The notes: generated by a model not told the origin, from the letters alone. A stretch of DNA of 64,000 bases from Telopea speciosissima (GCF_018873765.1 NC_057916.1:29983501-30047500); one strand, 5' to 3'. Shown: positions 12,918 through 26,600, numbered from the stretch's first letter. Program-made: numbers and translations.

Positions 12918-13111
12918 TCTTAGGATGACCAGCTCATCCGATCTCACCAACCTTATCTTCTTCTGTAATTTTAGTATGTAATTATCCCATTTATGTACAT
13001 ACCATATGTAGGACAATAAATTAGGAAATTCAAATTGTATATTTACACCTACACTCATTCATTCTCAATCAATGGAAAGTGAAGATCCATTCCAGAATTC
13101 TTGTCTTAACA
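12918..13111 (+). repeat. 3' LTR of the dead Copia element
   Basis: About 194 bp, from TCTTAGGATGACC (expected TG changed to TC) to CTTGTCTTAACA, forming an imperfect short inverted repeat at the ends. The 5' LTR was not found. Confidence 0.6.
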
Positions 13112-14186
13112 GTTTTGAACTGTTAATCAACGGTTTAAAATCGTAAAAAAATCAAATTAAATATAAACTTGTTTTTTGGTAAATTAAATATAAACTTAAT
13201 GGTTTAAAGACTTATGAATTACCTCTCGAGTCTCGGGTCTTCGAGCTCTATGATCACAAAACTAAGATGAAATCATTTAAGAACCATTTATGAACCTATT
13301 ACCTCAAACTGGTAACAAAACCGAGACCGGAACTGTTTAAATCGTGAAACCGAAACCTTTATAAATCGGGAAAACGAATCCGTTTAATAATAATTTTGGT
13401 TTCATAAATTAGAATAATAAATGGTTCGATTCGATTTCTACCTACTACAGTATGAACCCAACTGAACAGAACCATTTAAATCGAATGAATTCCCAAAGGA
13501 CTATCCTTGTCCACATCATGTCGAGTGGGGTGACAAGTGCTAGCCGTAGGATCGATGGCCTGGCTTGACATATGAATATCCAGCCGGTCTGATATGTACT
13601 AAGGATAGAGGTATGGTTCGAGGAATTGGAATCAGCTATTCCATTTGATCCAAATCCAATTTTGGCCGCTTGTCGACCAATTTATATTAGGATTCAATCC
13701 AATTTCAGCTGAATTGAAATCGATGGAGGCTGATTCCTCTTACTTAAATCTTGATAGGGAGTAGACATTAACCATTATGTATTTTATTTTTTCGGGGGAG
13801 GGTTTTCTACTAGGACAATAAAAAAAAGAATAAGCATGATGCACCAATAAGGAGTTGGAAAATAGTATCAACTATATAGGGTCCACATGGAGGCCACATG
13901 GTCAGAATAGGAGAGAGAATGTCAATATGGGTCCCAATATTTATTCAGTGAGAAAGGTATAAAGGAATCTGTATAAGGGCAGAACAATATTTTCCCCTAA
14001 TTTTTCTTCTTGTTGTTACGTGGTAAACCAATTTTGTAGGCAAAAGGTAGAAATATGGCACATGTAATTGGTGAATGATGTGATGAGTATAGTTTAACCG
14101 TCGAATAGTTCAATTATGATTTGGGATGGATCAAATATTAGGGCAAATTCAACTATATACATCTGTTTTATTTGGCATTTTTTTAT
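13112..14186. other. old repeat-like intergenic sequence
   Basis: Contains AACCGAAACC/CGGTTTAAA-rich sequence at 13120-13500 like decayed hAT-type MITEs, and AATTGGA/CAATTTC-rich sequence near 13630-13730. Ends and target duplications could not be placed. Confidence 0.3.
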
Positions 14187-14340
14187 AAGAGAGGTTTCAA
14201 CAAGTGACATAAGGGAATAAACTAATGAGATGCAACAAAAGGGTATTATACATGGAAGGGTAATGAGGTCATTTCATGTAAGTGAGATAGACACGTAGGT
14301 ACTAAATTACCTGCATCGGTGGCTCAAAGAACCTTTTCCC
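14187..14340 (+). mobile_element. short Mutator-type MITE, family A, copy 1
   Basis: 154 bp ending in GGCTCAAAGAACCTTTTCCC. Aligns along its length with the elements at 29672-29823 and 48712-48878. Flanked by TTTTTTTAT (left) and TTTATTTAT (right), 8 of 9 matching, though A/T-rich. Confidence 0.6.
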
Positions 14341-15383
14341 TTTATTTATTTTTATTTTTCTATTGTTAATTTGTTTTCAACAAATTTTGAAAGGTTTGAT
14401 TTTCTAATGAATTTTTCTATGAGTTTGTCTATTTTAGAATTAGAAAAATCTTATTGTAACCAAAGCGGTGAACTAAGAAGTGGTAACCTTATTTTTTGTC
14501 TTTTTAAAATAGCCCGTTTTTTGTCCAATGAGAGGCCATCGCATTAATATTGTATTAAATGTTGCATTAAATAATTTTTAATTTTTTTAAAAATTCCTTT
14601 TTACCCCTGCATTAAATAATTTGTGGGAATAAGACAATTAGACAAGAACAATTAAAAGAAGATTTGAGATTAAAAATGAAGCATATCTCATGTGATTGAA
14701 ATTAGTGTCTTATTATAATATTTTTAAATATATGTAGCATGTGTTAGGGGATTTTTTATTTTTATTTTGGACTCCTTTGAACCATTTAGGAGCTGGAACC
14801 GAAATCGGTCCACCCATTAGTTAATGGTCCTCGATGTCGAGTTTGGAATTGATTATTTTATTGGTTTGGTTTTGGTCCTAACCCCTTAGGGTTGGAACTA
14901 TTAAGGAATCGGACCAATAGACCAAAATCGGACGAATTGACACCCTTAATTAGATGTCCCAAATTTTGTAAACATATAGAACCCTCGGTCCATTGCACAC
15001 ATGTCAAGCTTTGATCAAAACAGAGTTTGTCAAGTAGCAAAATCGAGCTTAGAAAATCTAATCCTATGACTCTATGAGAGATTGAATAATAGTGATCGAA
15101 CTACCATACGCATACATGAATATACATGAGAATGCATGTCAATATACAAAAGCAGAGTATATGATTGAATTTGAGTTTGAAATTGACAAGTGGCTTATTG
15201 AGACCATCCACTCTCTATCCAATGGTGGGAATGACCCCATCATTTTGCTATGTGGTAAAATTATAAGTACTCTCAAGGGAAGATCATCTTGATGGGGCCA
15301 TAAAGGAAATTTTTTTAATATAATATTTGAAAAATAAATTACAATACAAAGAAAATGCCAAAACATGGTGGAATATATTTCAA
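14341..15383. other. AT-rich intergenic sequence with a hAT-like end
   Basis: No gene seen. Sequence at 14770-14955 is rich in GGAACC/GGTTTTGG motifs and ends in ATTGACACCCTTA, the mirror of a typical hAT terminus, but the other end is not recognisable. Confidence 0.3.
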
Positions 15384-15553
15384 GGGAAGCAGTTTTCTAT
15401 CTGGGAGTGTGGCCTACGCCACCACTCCCATGTGTCTATCTCTCTGCTCCTCAAAACAAAAGGGGCAAATATGTCTTTTCAAATGGGGAAGAGAGAGATA
15501 TACTCATGGGAGTGCTGGTGTAGGCCACACTCCCGGGCAGAAATCTTTTTCCC
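15384..15553. mobile_element. Mutator-type MITE with long terminal inverted repeats
   Basis: 170 bp. The first and last roughly 57 bases are inverted copies of each other, including GGGAGTGTGGCCTACGCC against its mirror near 15510-15534. Ends are GGGAA and TTCCC. Target duplication is ATATTTCAA against ATAATTCAA (15375-15383 and 15554-15562), 8 of 9 matching. Confidence 0.8.
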
Positions 15554-16379
15554 ATAATTCAATTTGGTTTGACATGACCAACATACACCATGTTTGTATA
15601 AGGGAAAAAAGTAGATCACACTGTAGAGTTTGCAAAACCTTGCAAAACCTGTGACTTGGGAACATGTCATGAGCATCTTTTGGCATCAAAACCCCATAAC
15701 ATAGGGGGATAGGGAAATAAATGAAAAACTCATTAGGCCGGCTTAACGTTGATAAGCTTACCAAAGAAGCCCATCTTCATTGTGCCATGTTTAGTGACAA
15801 TATGATAATTATGTTTCTGGATATATAATACATGATATTGATTATATACCCTCCTGTTGTATTGGTATGCATATTTGTGTATGTTCATGCACGCCTATGG
15901 TACTCTAGCAATTAATGTATACCATCTAATAGTTTTGAATTTCCAAACCTCAAATTTATCACTTGTTCAACTATGAGCTGAAATTTAACATATAAATAGA
16001 GGATCTTAGGCATATTTACAAAATTTGGGCTTTATCTGATTTGCCAGATGACAAATAATTGAATTACTCTGAAAAACCTATCAAGGCATGCTGTTTAAAA
16101 ATTTTTAGGGCGGTCCTCTTGTATGATCTCCATTAGTCTCTGGAGTAATTGGTAATAGACGATTTTGGCAATTGGATTGTATCAGCCTAGTTATGATCAC
16201 GGTTTTAGGGATCAGTATTGGATCCCGTATCCAATATGATTCATAAAACCATGGCCACGACTCGACTGGATCCGGACGACTCCTTGTAATGCTACTAGAT
16301 GCATGGCCGTGCAAGGTGCGCGTATGTAGAACAACTTTATAGCGTTAGGCACATGTTTTCCGTGCTAAGAGCCCAAGAC

Positions 16380-16894
16380 TAATGGGTGTCAAAAACTTAG
16401 ATCGAACCCGTAAAACCGACAGTGAAAACTTGAACTGAACCGAACCATTCCTTACCAAATTGATTGGGAACTTCGGGTATGATGGGATCCGCTGAAAACT
16501 AAACTGCACCGAATCTATCGATATACACACTGAAAATCAAACCGATATCATTAAATATAAAGTTTTGAATAGGTGAATTGATTATCCATTGATTTCAATA
16601 TTAGTGAGAAAACTTTTGATTGTAAGGGTAGTTGTTATAAATCAATGAACATAAGGTTATAAATAAGAAAATTAATATGTAACAACATATCAATTTTCAT
16701 ATTATTTGTTGTTTATTTGTTTAATTTGGGAAGATGATTTAAAGTGTTTTTATAAAAAAACAAATTGATCTAAGCTAGTATTAACCCGATACTAAAAACC
16801 GAAATAAATCAAAAACTAAAGTTCCTTAAAATAATTTGATTTCAATCTCACTCATTCCTAAGCTGAAATCGAACCAAACCGTTTGACAACCCTA
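16380..16894. mobile_element. non-autonomous hAT-type element
   Basis: 515 bp. The left end TAATGGGTGTCAAA mirrors the right end TTTGACAACCCTA. Flanked by the 8-bp duplication CCCAAGAC (16372-16379) and CCCGAGAC (16895-16902), 7 of 8 matching, the length expected for hAT transposases. No transposase frame. It lies about 490 bp upstream of the PGSIP8-like start codon. Confidence 0.7.
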
Positions 16895-16902
16895 CCCGAG
16901 AC

Positions 16903-17384
16903 AAAGATCCCGACCGTAGGAATCAAGCCGCGCGTGGCCTTAATATTTCCGTGTTGTTTTACCGTTGTACGATAGTAAAGTCACACATGCGTGGGTGCGC
17001 ACGCCGCCCACGGCGGCATAGTTGAACGAAGCAGCGTGGCGGCCATGTGCATCTTCTCAGTCTGACGAGTTCAACCCAAACAGTGTGTGCCAAAAATTCT
17101 CCTTTCTTCCTCTTTGAATTTTATAGGTTTCCCAGAGCTTCAACGGTCCTTTGATCTTTTCACTCTTTTTCAATCCAAACCCTCCCACGATATCTTTATA
17201 TCTGCTACTTTCCATCTGTGCTGATCTTTCAGGCTTTTGTTTTTGACCTTTTTAATCGCTTATCTCATCAATTATCACTGGAAAGATCCCTCCATTTCAT
17301 TTAAAAATTCGATTTTCAAGTTTTGATTACCACCCCCGTTCCAAGTTTCATCTAGCTTCTCCTCTTCGTATCGTGTTTAATAGG
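16903..17384 (+). promoter_or_regulatory. upstream region and probable 5' UTR of the PGSIP8-like gene
   Basis: Contains a GC-rich palindrome (CGCCGCCCACGGCGGC, about 17002-17017) in otherwise AT-rich DNA, then a C/T-rich leader before the ATG, typical of plant 5' UTRs. A TATA box could not be assigned with certainty. Confidence 0.4.
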
Positions 17385-17627
17385 ATGAGACTGAGATTCT
17401 CCGATTTCGTTTTTCTGGTGATCCTGTTTTCTTACATTCAGTTCGGAATTTCTGATCGGGTCTCTGGATCTAAGCCTGAGGCTTATGTTACTCTTCTCTA
17501 TGGAGATGAGTTCCTACTCGGTGTTCGAGTTCTCGGCAAATCGATTCGGGACACTGGCTCCACCAAGGACATGGTCGTTCTCGTCTCTGATGGCGTTTCG
17601 GATTATGCCAAAAAGCTCCTTGAGGTA

Positions 17628-17658
<31 letters not shown>

Positions 17659-20600
17659 CTGGGTTGCAAAACTGAAAAGTAAGGCTATTAATTCCGAGCT
17701 ACACCTCCAATTTCCCTTCTTTTTTTTTTTTTCATCTGTTTCGTATAGTCTTAAATTTTTATGACTGTGACTTAATGGGACTATAATTTCCAGTTTATTA
17801 GTATCTCTTAATCTGGATTATCCTGTAGGCGGATGGTTGGATTGTGCAGACTATAAGTTTGTTAGCTAACCCCAATCAAGTACGGCCGACGAGGTTTTGG
17901 GGCGTTTATACCAAACTGAAGATATTTAACTTGACAAACTATAAAAAAGGTAGTTGATCTTGCTTAATTATTTGTTTGTTGTAGTTGAACTTCTTGATTT
18001 CTCTTGTTATTATTTTTTCCAAAAAAGAGTATGGAACAGTGATTTTGGTGAAACCTGTTAGCTTGCTAGTTTACGGTATAAATTGTTATATTGGAAAAAT
18101 GTTGTCTTTTCCAGTTGTGTATCTTGATGCGGATACTATTGTGGTCAAGAGTATTGAGGATCTCTTTAAATGTAGTAAGTTCTGTGCAAACTTGAAGCAC
18201 TCTGAACGGTTAAATTCTGGAGTCATGGTAGTGGAGCCATCAGAAACAGTTTTTAATGATATGATGAACCAAGTGAACACCCTGCCTTCTTATACTGGAG
18301 GTACAGCTCTTCCTTTGAACATCCTTATTCAATTATTTTGCATCTCTTATCCATCAATGTTATTTCACTTACCTTTGTGGTCTTCCTGGAGGTGAGTTCT
18401 ATTTATTGATTAGTTTTTCTATATGTGTTAGGTATGATTGCAAAATACCCTGCCAAGGTTTAGAGTAACATTATGTTTCTTTTGATACTGTCTTTTATGA
18501 ACCCCTTCTTGGTCCATCATTGAGATACTACAGGAAACTAAAAGTTTTGACCAAAGATGGCTGTCTATTTGTTTTAATTCTTTTATTTCACCGTTACAGC
18601 ATTGATTTCTCTTTGTAAATCTTGTGTAGTGACATTTTGTTTATGAAGCAGATAAGTCATCTAAAGGGCTTATTTTATTGGAACTAAGCCTTGGTTGGGT
18701 TATGAAGGTGTTGGGCCTTTGATCCCATGGGTTTTCTTTGTACTAAACCACTTTAATGGGCCTAAAAAATGGGTAGAAAGTATTAAAACGGGATTTACTT
18801 CGTTAGTTTAGTTAGAGTACTGTTTTGAGTCAGTTTCTTTCATATTTTAGTTTCATAGTCAGTGTATGTTACCTTATCAGTTAAGGATTGGGTCAGGCCT
18901 TTCCTTTTTAGTGTTTGAGTCTGTTTTTGAGTTATATAAGCTTGTAAGGGGCTACAGCCTTGTACACGAATTTTATTATTGATTAATGAGATTGAGGGGG
19001 GGGGACATAGCTTTGTGCTTTGCTTTGTGAGAGAGTATGGTGAGATGCCATTGGTGAGAGATTCCCCTGTCTTCTTCTTCCCTTATTCGATTTCTTGTTT
19101 TTTTCTATATTAATATTCTGAAATTTCCTGCAAATCTGAGAACCGATTGAAGTATTTACTGTTGCTGGACCTGAAGTTTGCGATCCTATTGTGGAGTGTT
19201 TATCACTTGTGACTAGTCTACATTAGTTAAGGGGCTTTATTCTTTGTAATATTTCAGGGAAATTGTAAAGAATGAAATCTGGTTGAGTTTGGATGGACTT
19301 CTGGAGTAGGATTGATTATCTCTAATAATTTTGTGAGATATTGTCTTTTATCTTCTGGGTTACTAATTTGTTCTGCTAAATCTAAAAGTTCTTGTGGCTT
19401 AGTTAGAATATTTAGACCGTTGCATTAGCATGGACCATTTCTGGAACATAATTTACTTTGTTCAGGCTCAGACTCGCTTTGAGATGAGGAAGGAGATGAA
19501 GAGGGATGGAATCTCATCTTCTCCTATTTGCAGAACTTTGAATCAAAAGAGATATTTCAAGACAGTCAGGTCTCTAATAGTAAAAGATCGTATAATTGAT
19601 TCTTCAGATCTTCAGAAACCTCTAAGTTATTGATTTTTTGTTACATTTAACATTGACTTTGAACATGACCTAGCCTACCACATTTGAAACGAATTGTTAT
19701 CGTCTACGGTTCCCTGACCGGTGCGGTTCCCTAGTTCCTCTCACAAGAGGGGGGTGGGACCCACCCGGGGCATTGACCGAACACTCTGCCTGGGTGGGGT
19801 CCACCCTCCTCTTGTGAGAGGCACTAGGGAATCACACTGGTCAGGGAACCGCATAGGAAAAAAATTCCATTTGAAACAGACAGTTTGCTTTGTATATTTT
19901 CCCTTTTTTTGGTCTGTAAGGCTTTTTTTCGTTTCCTTTATAGGCACTTCAACTAGCGGTTTGTTATTGCATTTATTTGGATGATACCTTTTGTAAGGCC
20001 TAAAATATTGGTTCAATTTTGTATACTTTTTTACTGGAGGAAAAGCAAATTGTTCACAAAATCCACCTAATTCTTTGTGACTAATTTTTTGTTCATTTTT
20101 TAGTTGGTTCTTTAGCCTAAAGGTCATTACATAATCCTAAGGCTTCCATATTGATGACATCGATTAAACTTCCATGAGTTAATTCATCATAATTAATGTT
20201 GTTATTAGAGAAGTATTGTCACAGTTTGATTTTAACTCTTTCAAAGAATAGGTTTGGAAGACTGTTGATAAATTTTTCTATCCAAAAAGGTTTGTTGACT
20301 ATTAGACCTAAGCATGAGTTTGGATAATAATACATCTTTGTACTGTCTAAAATCTTGTAATTTTGGACATTTTATATTTGTTAATAATTTTGATGATCCA
20401 TCTTTGAAATGATATGAATCTCCTACAAAATGTTGTGTGACTGTATAAACTAGGGTGTTGATAGCATCGAGGGTCAGTTTTAATTGGGTTATTATTTACG
20501 CCTCTTTTGACTGCTGCATATATGTAAACTTTTTGTTCAGTGGACAAGTAATTGTCCCACCATCCTTTGAGTTGTCCAGTAAAAACAAGAATCTTAACAA

Positions 20601-23600
20601 TGTTAAAGTCTGATTGATTTCTTGTTTTTTAAGTTGTTGAGGCTATAATCATTTCATTGAGAAGATTAAGATTTTGGTATTCAGACATGGCATCTATATT
20701 CCATTCATAAATGGCATCTGGGTCATAGCTGGCTTGTGTATATTGGTTTTCTTTTTCAATTTGTAAGTCTGGGGGAATTGGTTGAGGATAAAAATTTCTT
20801 AATCTTGGTATGGATTTGAGTTTAGAGTAATTTAATTTGTTTATTTCTAATTCCTTAAAATTTTATTTTTTTTTAAATTTCCTCTATTTCTTTTGTTTGT
20901 TTTGACTAAGTTTAAATGGCTCCTGATGTATTTGGATCAGATGTGTTTATTTTTTGAAGATCTAACTTCTAAGACTTTTAATTTTTTTGGTGATCTCTGT
21001 GGTGAGATTATCATGTTTTGAAAATTCTTTAAACATACCATTAGATGGTTCAAAAAGTTTTAATTATGTGATGAGCAAAGTGAACACCTCCCACCTTCTT
21101 ATACTGGAGGTACAGCTCTTCCTTTGAACATCCTTGTTCAATTATTTGGTATCTCTTATCCATCGAATATGTTGTTTCACTGACTTTGTGGTCTTCCCGG
21201 AGGTGAGTTCTATTTATTGATTAGTTTTCCTATATGTGTTAGGAATGATTGCTGAATACCCTGCCAAGGTGTAGAGTAACATTATGTTTCTTCCCTCCCC
21301 CCTTTCTCTGCCCTCTCCTCTTGTTTGAGGTCCTAGGCTTTTGTGTATTCGTGTATTTTCTTTTCTTTCCCCTTTGGGGGCTCTTGTAGTCCTCTTTCTC
21401 TTTGGTAATGAATTCTTTATTCACCCAAAAAAACATTAAGTTTCTTACGATACTGTTTTTTATGAAATTGGTCCGCTAATGAGATACTACAGGAAACTTA
21501 GTTTTTTTTTTAATTATTAATGAATTCAGCTGTTCATTTCATTACCAATACATTATGAAATGAATGATACAGTTTCACAGATGAATATGGTATCTAAGTC
21601 AGAGGCTTAAGAATCTCATTGATTTGATTTTCGGGAAAGCTGAGGTATTTTTGTCATTTCCACGAAAACTGGAGGTATTTTGGTCATTTTACCTCAGGTC
21701 AGTGGATACTCACTCACTCACCTACTTATTATCTATCCAATAGCTTTTTCTATCTACTGAAGTCAAAAGGAGCCAGTTTTCACAGTTTGGTGCAAGTGCA
21801 CTTAGAATTTAGAACTAATATGAGATCAGGAAAGGGGTGGACATTGTACAATCTAAAACTGTACAAGTTGTGACAAAGTCGAAAGTTGGTCCAATACATA
21901 TAATTAGCATGCAAAGGGTCTTTACTTGATTATTTTTGTCTTCTTCCGATTTTTGAATTGAATTAACCTCTCTGTTCATAAGCTTCCTGTTAAGATATGT
22001 ACCACGATAGGGGGAGTGTCCCTATTGTCGTTTCCTTTATTACTTTAAGATCTTTGGTTGTTAGTAGGAGTTAGGAGTTAGTAGTTAGTTGACCTAGTTC
22101 ATAGTTGCTTTCCTATCTTAAGTTAGTTTCCTATTCAGACTATGCTTGTAAGTTATTCAGATCATAAATAAAGGTGAATAGACCACAGTAGATCTCAAGT
22201 TGACTCTATCGTGGCTTAATAATTACACCTCCATCGTCTCTCTTTCTCTCAGCTTTATTATTCTTCACCGGTCCTGATTATCAAGGTTTAGATTCGTTAC
22301 ACTTCCAATTTAACATTGGAATTCTTGACTTATGTGGTAAAAGCTGTATTTGTATTTATTTGTAGAATGTAAAATAATGTAACTACTACAATTTTTTCTT
22401 TTAGTAGTAGTGTGTGTTACTTGTCTTTCATAAGGATTTCTCATTATTCCAGCATATTCATCAATGTCAATGCATATCCACAATGTCTCTTAAAATTGAC
22501 TTATTGATATTTATACAATTATACTGCAGTTACCTATGTACTCTGGTGACTGAGTATTACTTGGAGAAGATTGGAGGAATTTAATCATTCACTATTGTAT
22601 ATCCACTGTTGACTTGTTATAAGGTTAGGAAGTATGAGCTGCAACAAAAAAGACCTGTTACATCTGAACTAGAAGATTCATTCAATTATAACTCTAGGAT
22701 ACTGATTCAACCTTAGACATAGACACTGATTTCACTTGGTCGAAGATGAACTTTGACGCTCATTGTAGTTGAGGTGGCAGCTCAAAATCAATTGATGTGC
22801 CTTCTTCATTTCACCCTCTTCCCATATGGCAGACTGTAGCCCAATGACCTTTCGTGATGTTGCTAGAGTGCTTTTCTCCACCTCCTTTTAGTTACAAAAT
22901 TTAACAAGACTCAAGCGGGCAAATTGTAGGCCAATGACCGTACTTGATGTTGCTAAAAAATAGAGTGCTTTTCTGTACCATATAAATCAGAAAATATATT
23001 TTAAACTTTGTCTTTCTTAAGGATTTCCCACTATTCTAGCATATCATTGACTTATTGATATTGATACTGCAGTTATCTATGCACACTGGTGACTGAGTAT
23101 TTAGTGGAAAGATTAGAGGCATTTAATCATTCACTATTGTATGTCCACTGTTGACGTGTTATAAGGTTAGGAAGAATGAGTTGCAACAAAAAGTTATGTT
23201 TACTTTCACTAGGATGTCACATCTTAACTAGAAGATCCATTCAACTATAACTCTAGGATACTGATTCAACCTTACACATAGATACGATATTCAGAGGACA
23301 CTGATTTCACTCGGTCGAAGATGAACATTGACACTCATGGTAGTGGAGGTGGCAGCTCAAAATCAATTGATATGTGCCTTCTTCATTTCACCCTCTTTCC
23401 ATATGTCAAACTGTAGCCCAATGAGCTTACGTGCTATTGCCAAAATAGATTGTTTTTCTCCACCTTTTAGTTACAAAATTTAAGAGGACTCAAGCGGGCA
23501 AATTGTAGCTCAATGACCTTACATGATGTTGCAAAAATAGTGTGTTTTTCTGTACCATAATCGGAAAATGTATATTAACCTATCTGATTTTTACTGAGTT

Positions 23601-26600
23601 TATTTTTTTGTCATATGCAGATATGCTTTCTTTTGCTAAGTCAACTTTATTTCCTGATAACAGGAGATCAGGGTTTTCTGAATTCATACTTCCCTGGATT
23701 TGCAAATGCACATGTTTTCGAGCCAAACTTATCATCCGATGTGATGAATTCTAGGCCAGTTGAAATGGAGCGACTTTCTACCTTGTATAATGCAGATGTT
23801 GGCCTGTATATGCTGGCCAATAAGGTAACTGATACCTGTGTTTTGTTATGGATATAGTATTTTTTATGCTCAATGGGTGAGCTTTGGCACAACTGTTAAG
23901 TTGTGCTATTGCAACCTGATGGTTGCGGTTTCAAAATTTGGAAACAGCCTCTCCTGCAAAGCAGAGGGCTAGGCTGTGTACATTTGCCCCTCCCAGACCC
24001 TGCAGTAGCGGGAACCTCGTGCACTGGGACACTCTTTTTTAGTATATTTTAGTATTTTTCATGTTCCTTCTGATATGCTAGATTTTCAAACAGACTCTGC
24101 AGGATCAATTTATAATGACAATATTAGAATCCTCATATTCCCATAGAGTTCTATCAAACAGAGGCACAGAGCAGTAGTATAATCGTGGAGAAGACAGTGG
24201 ATGATATCCATTTATGTGAATATCTAATAAACTTGTAGCTTTGTCAGGGGTTGGAGATTTGATCTTGTTCATTCAAAGGCACAATAAAACATAGTCCAAG
24301 TCAAGCAACTGCCTCTAAAAAGAAGGCAGGGTGAGAACATGTAAAGATTTTTTTTTCTTCTTCAATGTGCAGCCAAAAACGTTTTTAAAAGAAGGAAAAT
24401 TCCAGGAGTACAAAGCAGAAAACAGGAATAAGAAACAGGAAAACAGAAACACCCAGGAAGCTCCTAAGGGGAGGAAGAATAGAAAACCCACTCAGCTTCT
24501 CTGATCAATTTTTTTTTTTTTTTTTGGGGGGGGTGGTGGGGAATACCCAGTGCATATGGCTCTCGCCACTGCGGGGTCTGGGGAGGGTCATAATGTACAC
24601 AGGCTACCCCTGCTTTCATAGAGATGCTGTTTCCAGACTCGAACCCGTGACCACTTGGTCACAGTGAAGCAACCTTACCATTGCACTTGGATATTCCCTA
24701 AGCTATAAGAATCCCTCCTTGCTTTTAATTTTGCAAGCTCCTCTGCTATTTGGGTAGAACCCAACTAAATGCGATGTTCATTAATTCATCCAATTATTGC
24801 TCAAGCTCATCTGATTAAGAGAAGCACGCAACACTGTCCTTTCATTTTAGCCTGTACCATCTCTCACACTTAATGAGTCTCCCTCTAGGTCAAGTGTTTG
24901 AGCAATCAAGCTTCAATCAAGGTCTAGCCCCATCATAGTAGCTCTTAGCTCTGCCTTTGTGGAGTCTGTAATGCCTATTGGGGGCATGATGACCTCAGAG
25001 TTATGATTTTTTATGATTCCACCCAATCCATGCTTGGCCCAGATGAACGGCCATCAAATTTAAGCTTGAATCTGCCCATGTAAGTTTAAGTAGGATACTG
25101 GATAGCAATGATTTCCGTTAACAGGGATTGAAGCCAGGTTTATCTATAGTTAGAAGTTCTAGAAGATTATATTGACCTTTTATTTATCTTGTGGTTTTTT
25201 AGAAATATTTTGTGTTCAAGGAGGACCCTTTTATAGCTATTAGATAGAGATTGTTAGTACTTTGAGATTCATGTTTCTTCTTCCTCATTAACCATACATG
25301 TACTTTAGTGAGGATTTAATTCTTTAACTAGTTGGGGATGCACATATGAGGGACTTATGATACGAACCTCGGGAGAACTCAACCCTAAAAACCGTCTTGT
25401 AAGGTGAGGGAACCCAAGGCCATATCAACCCCCACCATGTACCTTACAGAACTGATGTGGGATCAGCCCCCCAAACGGCTGATATGGGATCGTAATAGAC
25501 CACCACGCTTCCAAACCGACGTCCATGGTGACCTACTCCGGATCAGGTAGCACTTTCTAAGCGGCTCCACTTTGCTCTAGGGTCTTTGAGTGGCAGCAGG
25601 TTGCCCTTTTCTAACATCTTCACTTTGGCCACTAGGTTGCTCCTTTTTGTGCGAGGGTAGGGACCGAGGATCAGTTACTTTAATACCACTAATATGAACC
25701 TCAGGAGAACTCGCCTTCAAAAGCCAGCTTGTAAGGTGAGGGAACCCAAGGCCATATCAACCTCCATCAAGTCCCTTGTGGAATCGATGTGGGATCAGCC
25801 ACGCATATGGCTGATATGGGATTGTAACAACTTATATGGCAGCTGCACAAAATTGAATGAATTTTTTGGTGATGCTGTTGATAAACCCTGACATCTACTG
25901 ATATTGGATGATGGAACTTACATTTGAATGAGATACAATTCACTCAATCTTTATCATTTGAAAACACCCTAACTGTTCTGTTAGAATATAAATGATTACA
26001 GCATAAGTAGAGTGAGCATTGACTTGGCATTTGATTTCCATCATGCCAGCCATTATTCATAATATCAATTTTCTTTTCCTCTGTATTTTTTAATGGATTT
26101 TCTTTTCTCTCTATTTTATAAGCAGTGGATGGTAGATGAAAAAGAACTCCGGGTTGTTCACTACACGCTTGGACCCCTTAAACCATGGGACTGGTGGACA
26201 GCATGGCTCTTAAAACCTGTTGACCTTTGGCAGGTGACTGCATCAAAATTCCATTTTTATTGTAAATGCACTTTACAGTTTCTTTAAATCCATGCATGCT
26301 TCGGGAGGGCTGGTTTATTGGTTTGTAACTGCAGACCTGCAGTGTCTGTGGTGCTGACTTAGCTTATTTATGCCTTATGGCATATGATGGATTGGGGGGA
26401 ACTTAACTGTATGACATATGGATGGGGCATGTGGAGGAAATTGAACTGAGGAACCAATGCACCTGTAACTAAATGGTTAGCTTTGCTGATGCTGCAGAAT
26501 GTTCGGGAACAGCTTGAGGAATCTCTTCCAGGAACAGGAGGGGGCAGAAACCCGAAGGACAGTATTTTAGTCAAATTTCTTTTTCTTCTTCCCCTATTTG

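Noticed and set aside
17985-18114. Upstream part of a 136-codon frame continuous with GT8 exon 3
   Set aside because: Intron 2 read-through; the acceptor at 18114 restores VVYLDAD in phase with exon 2.
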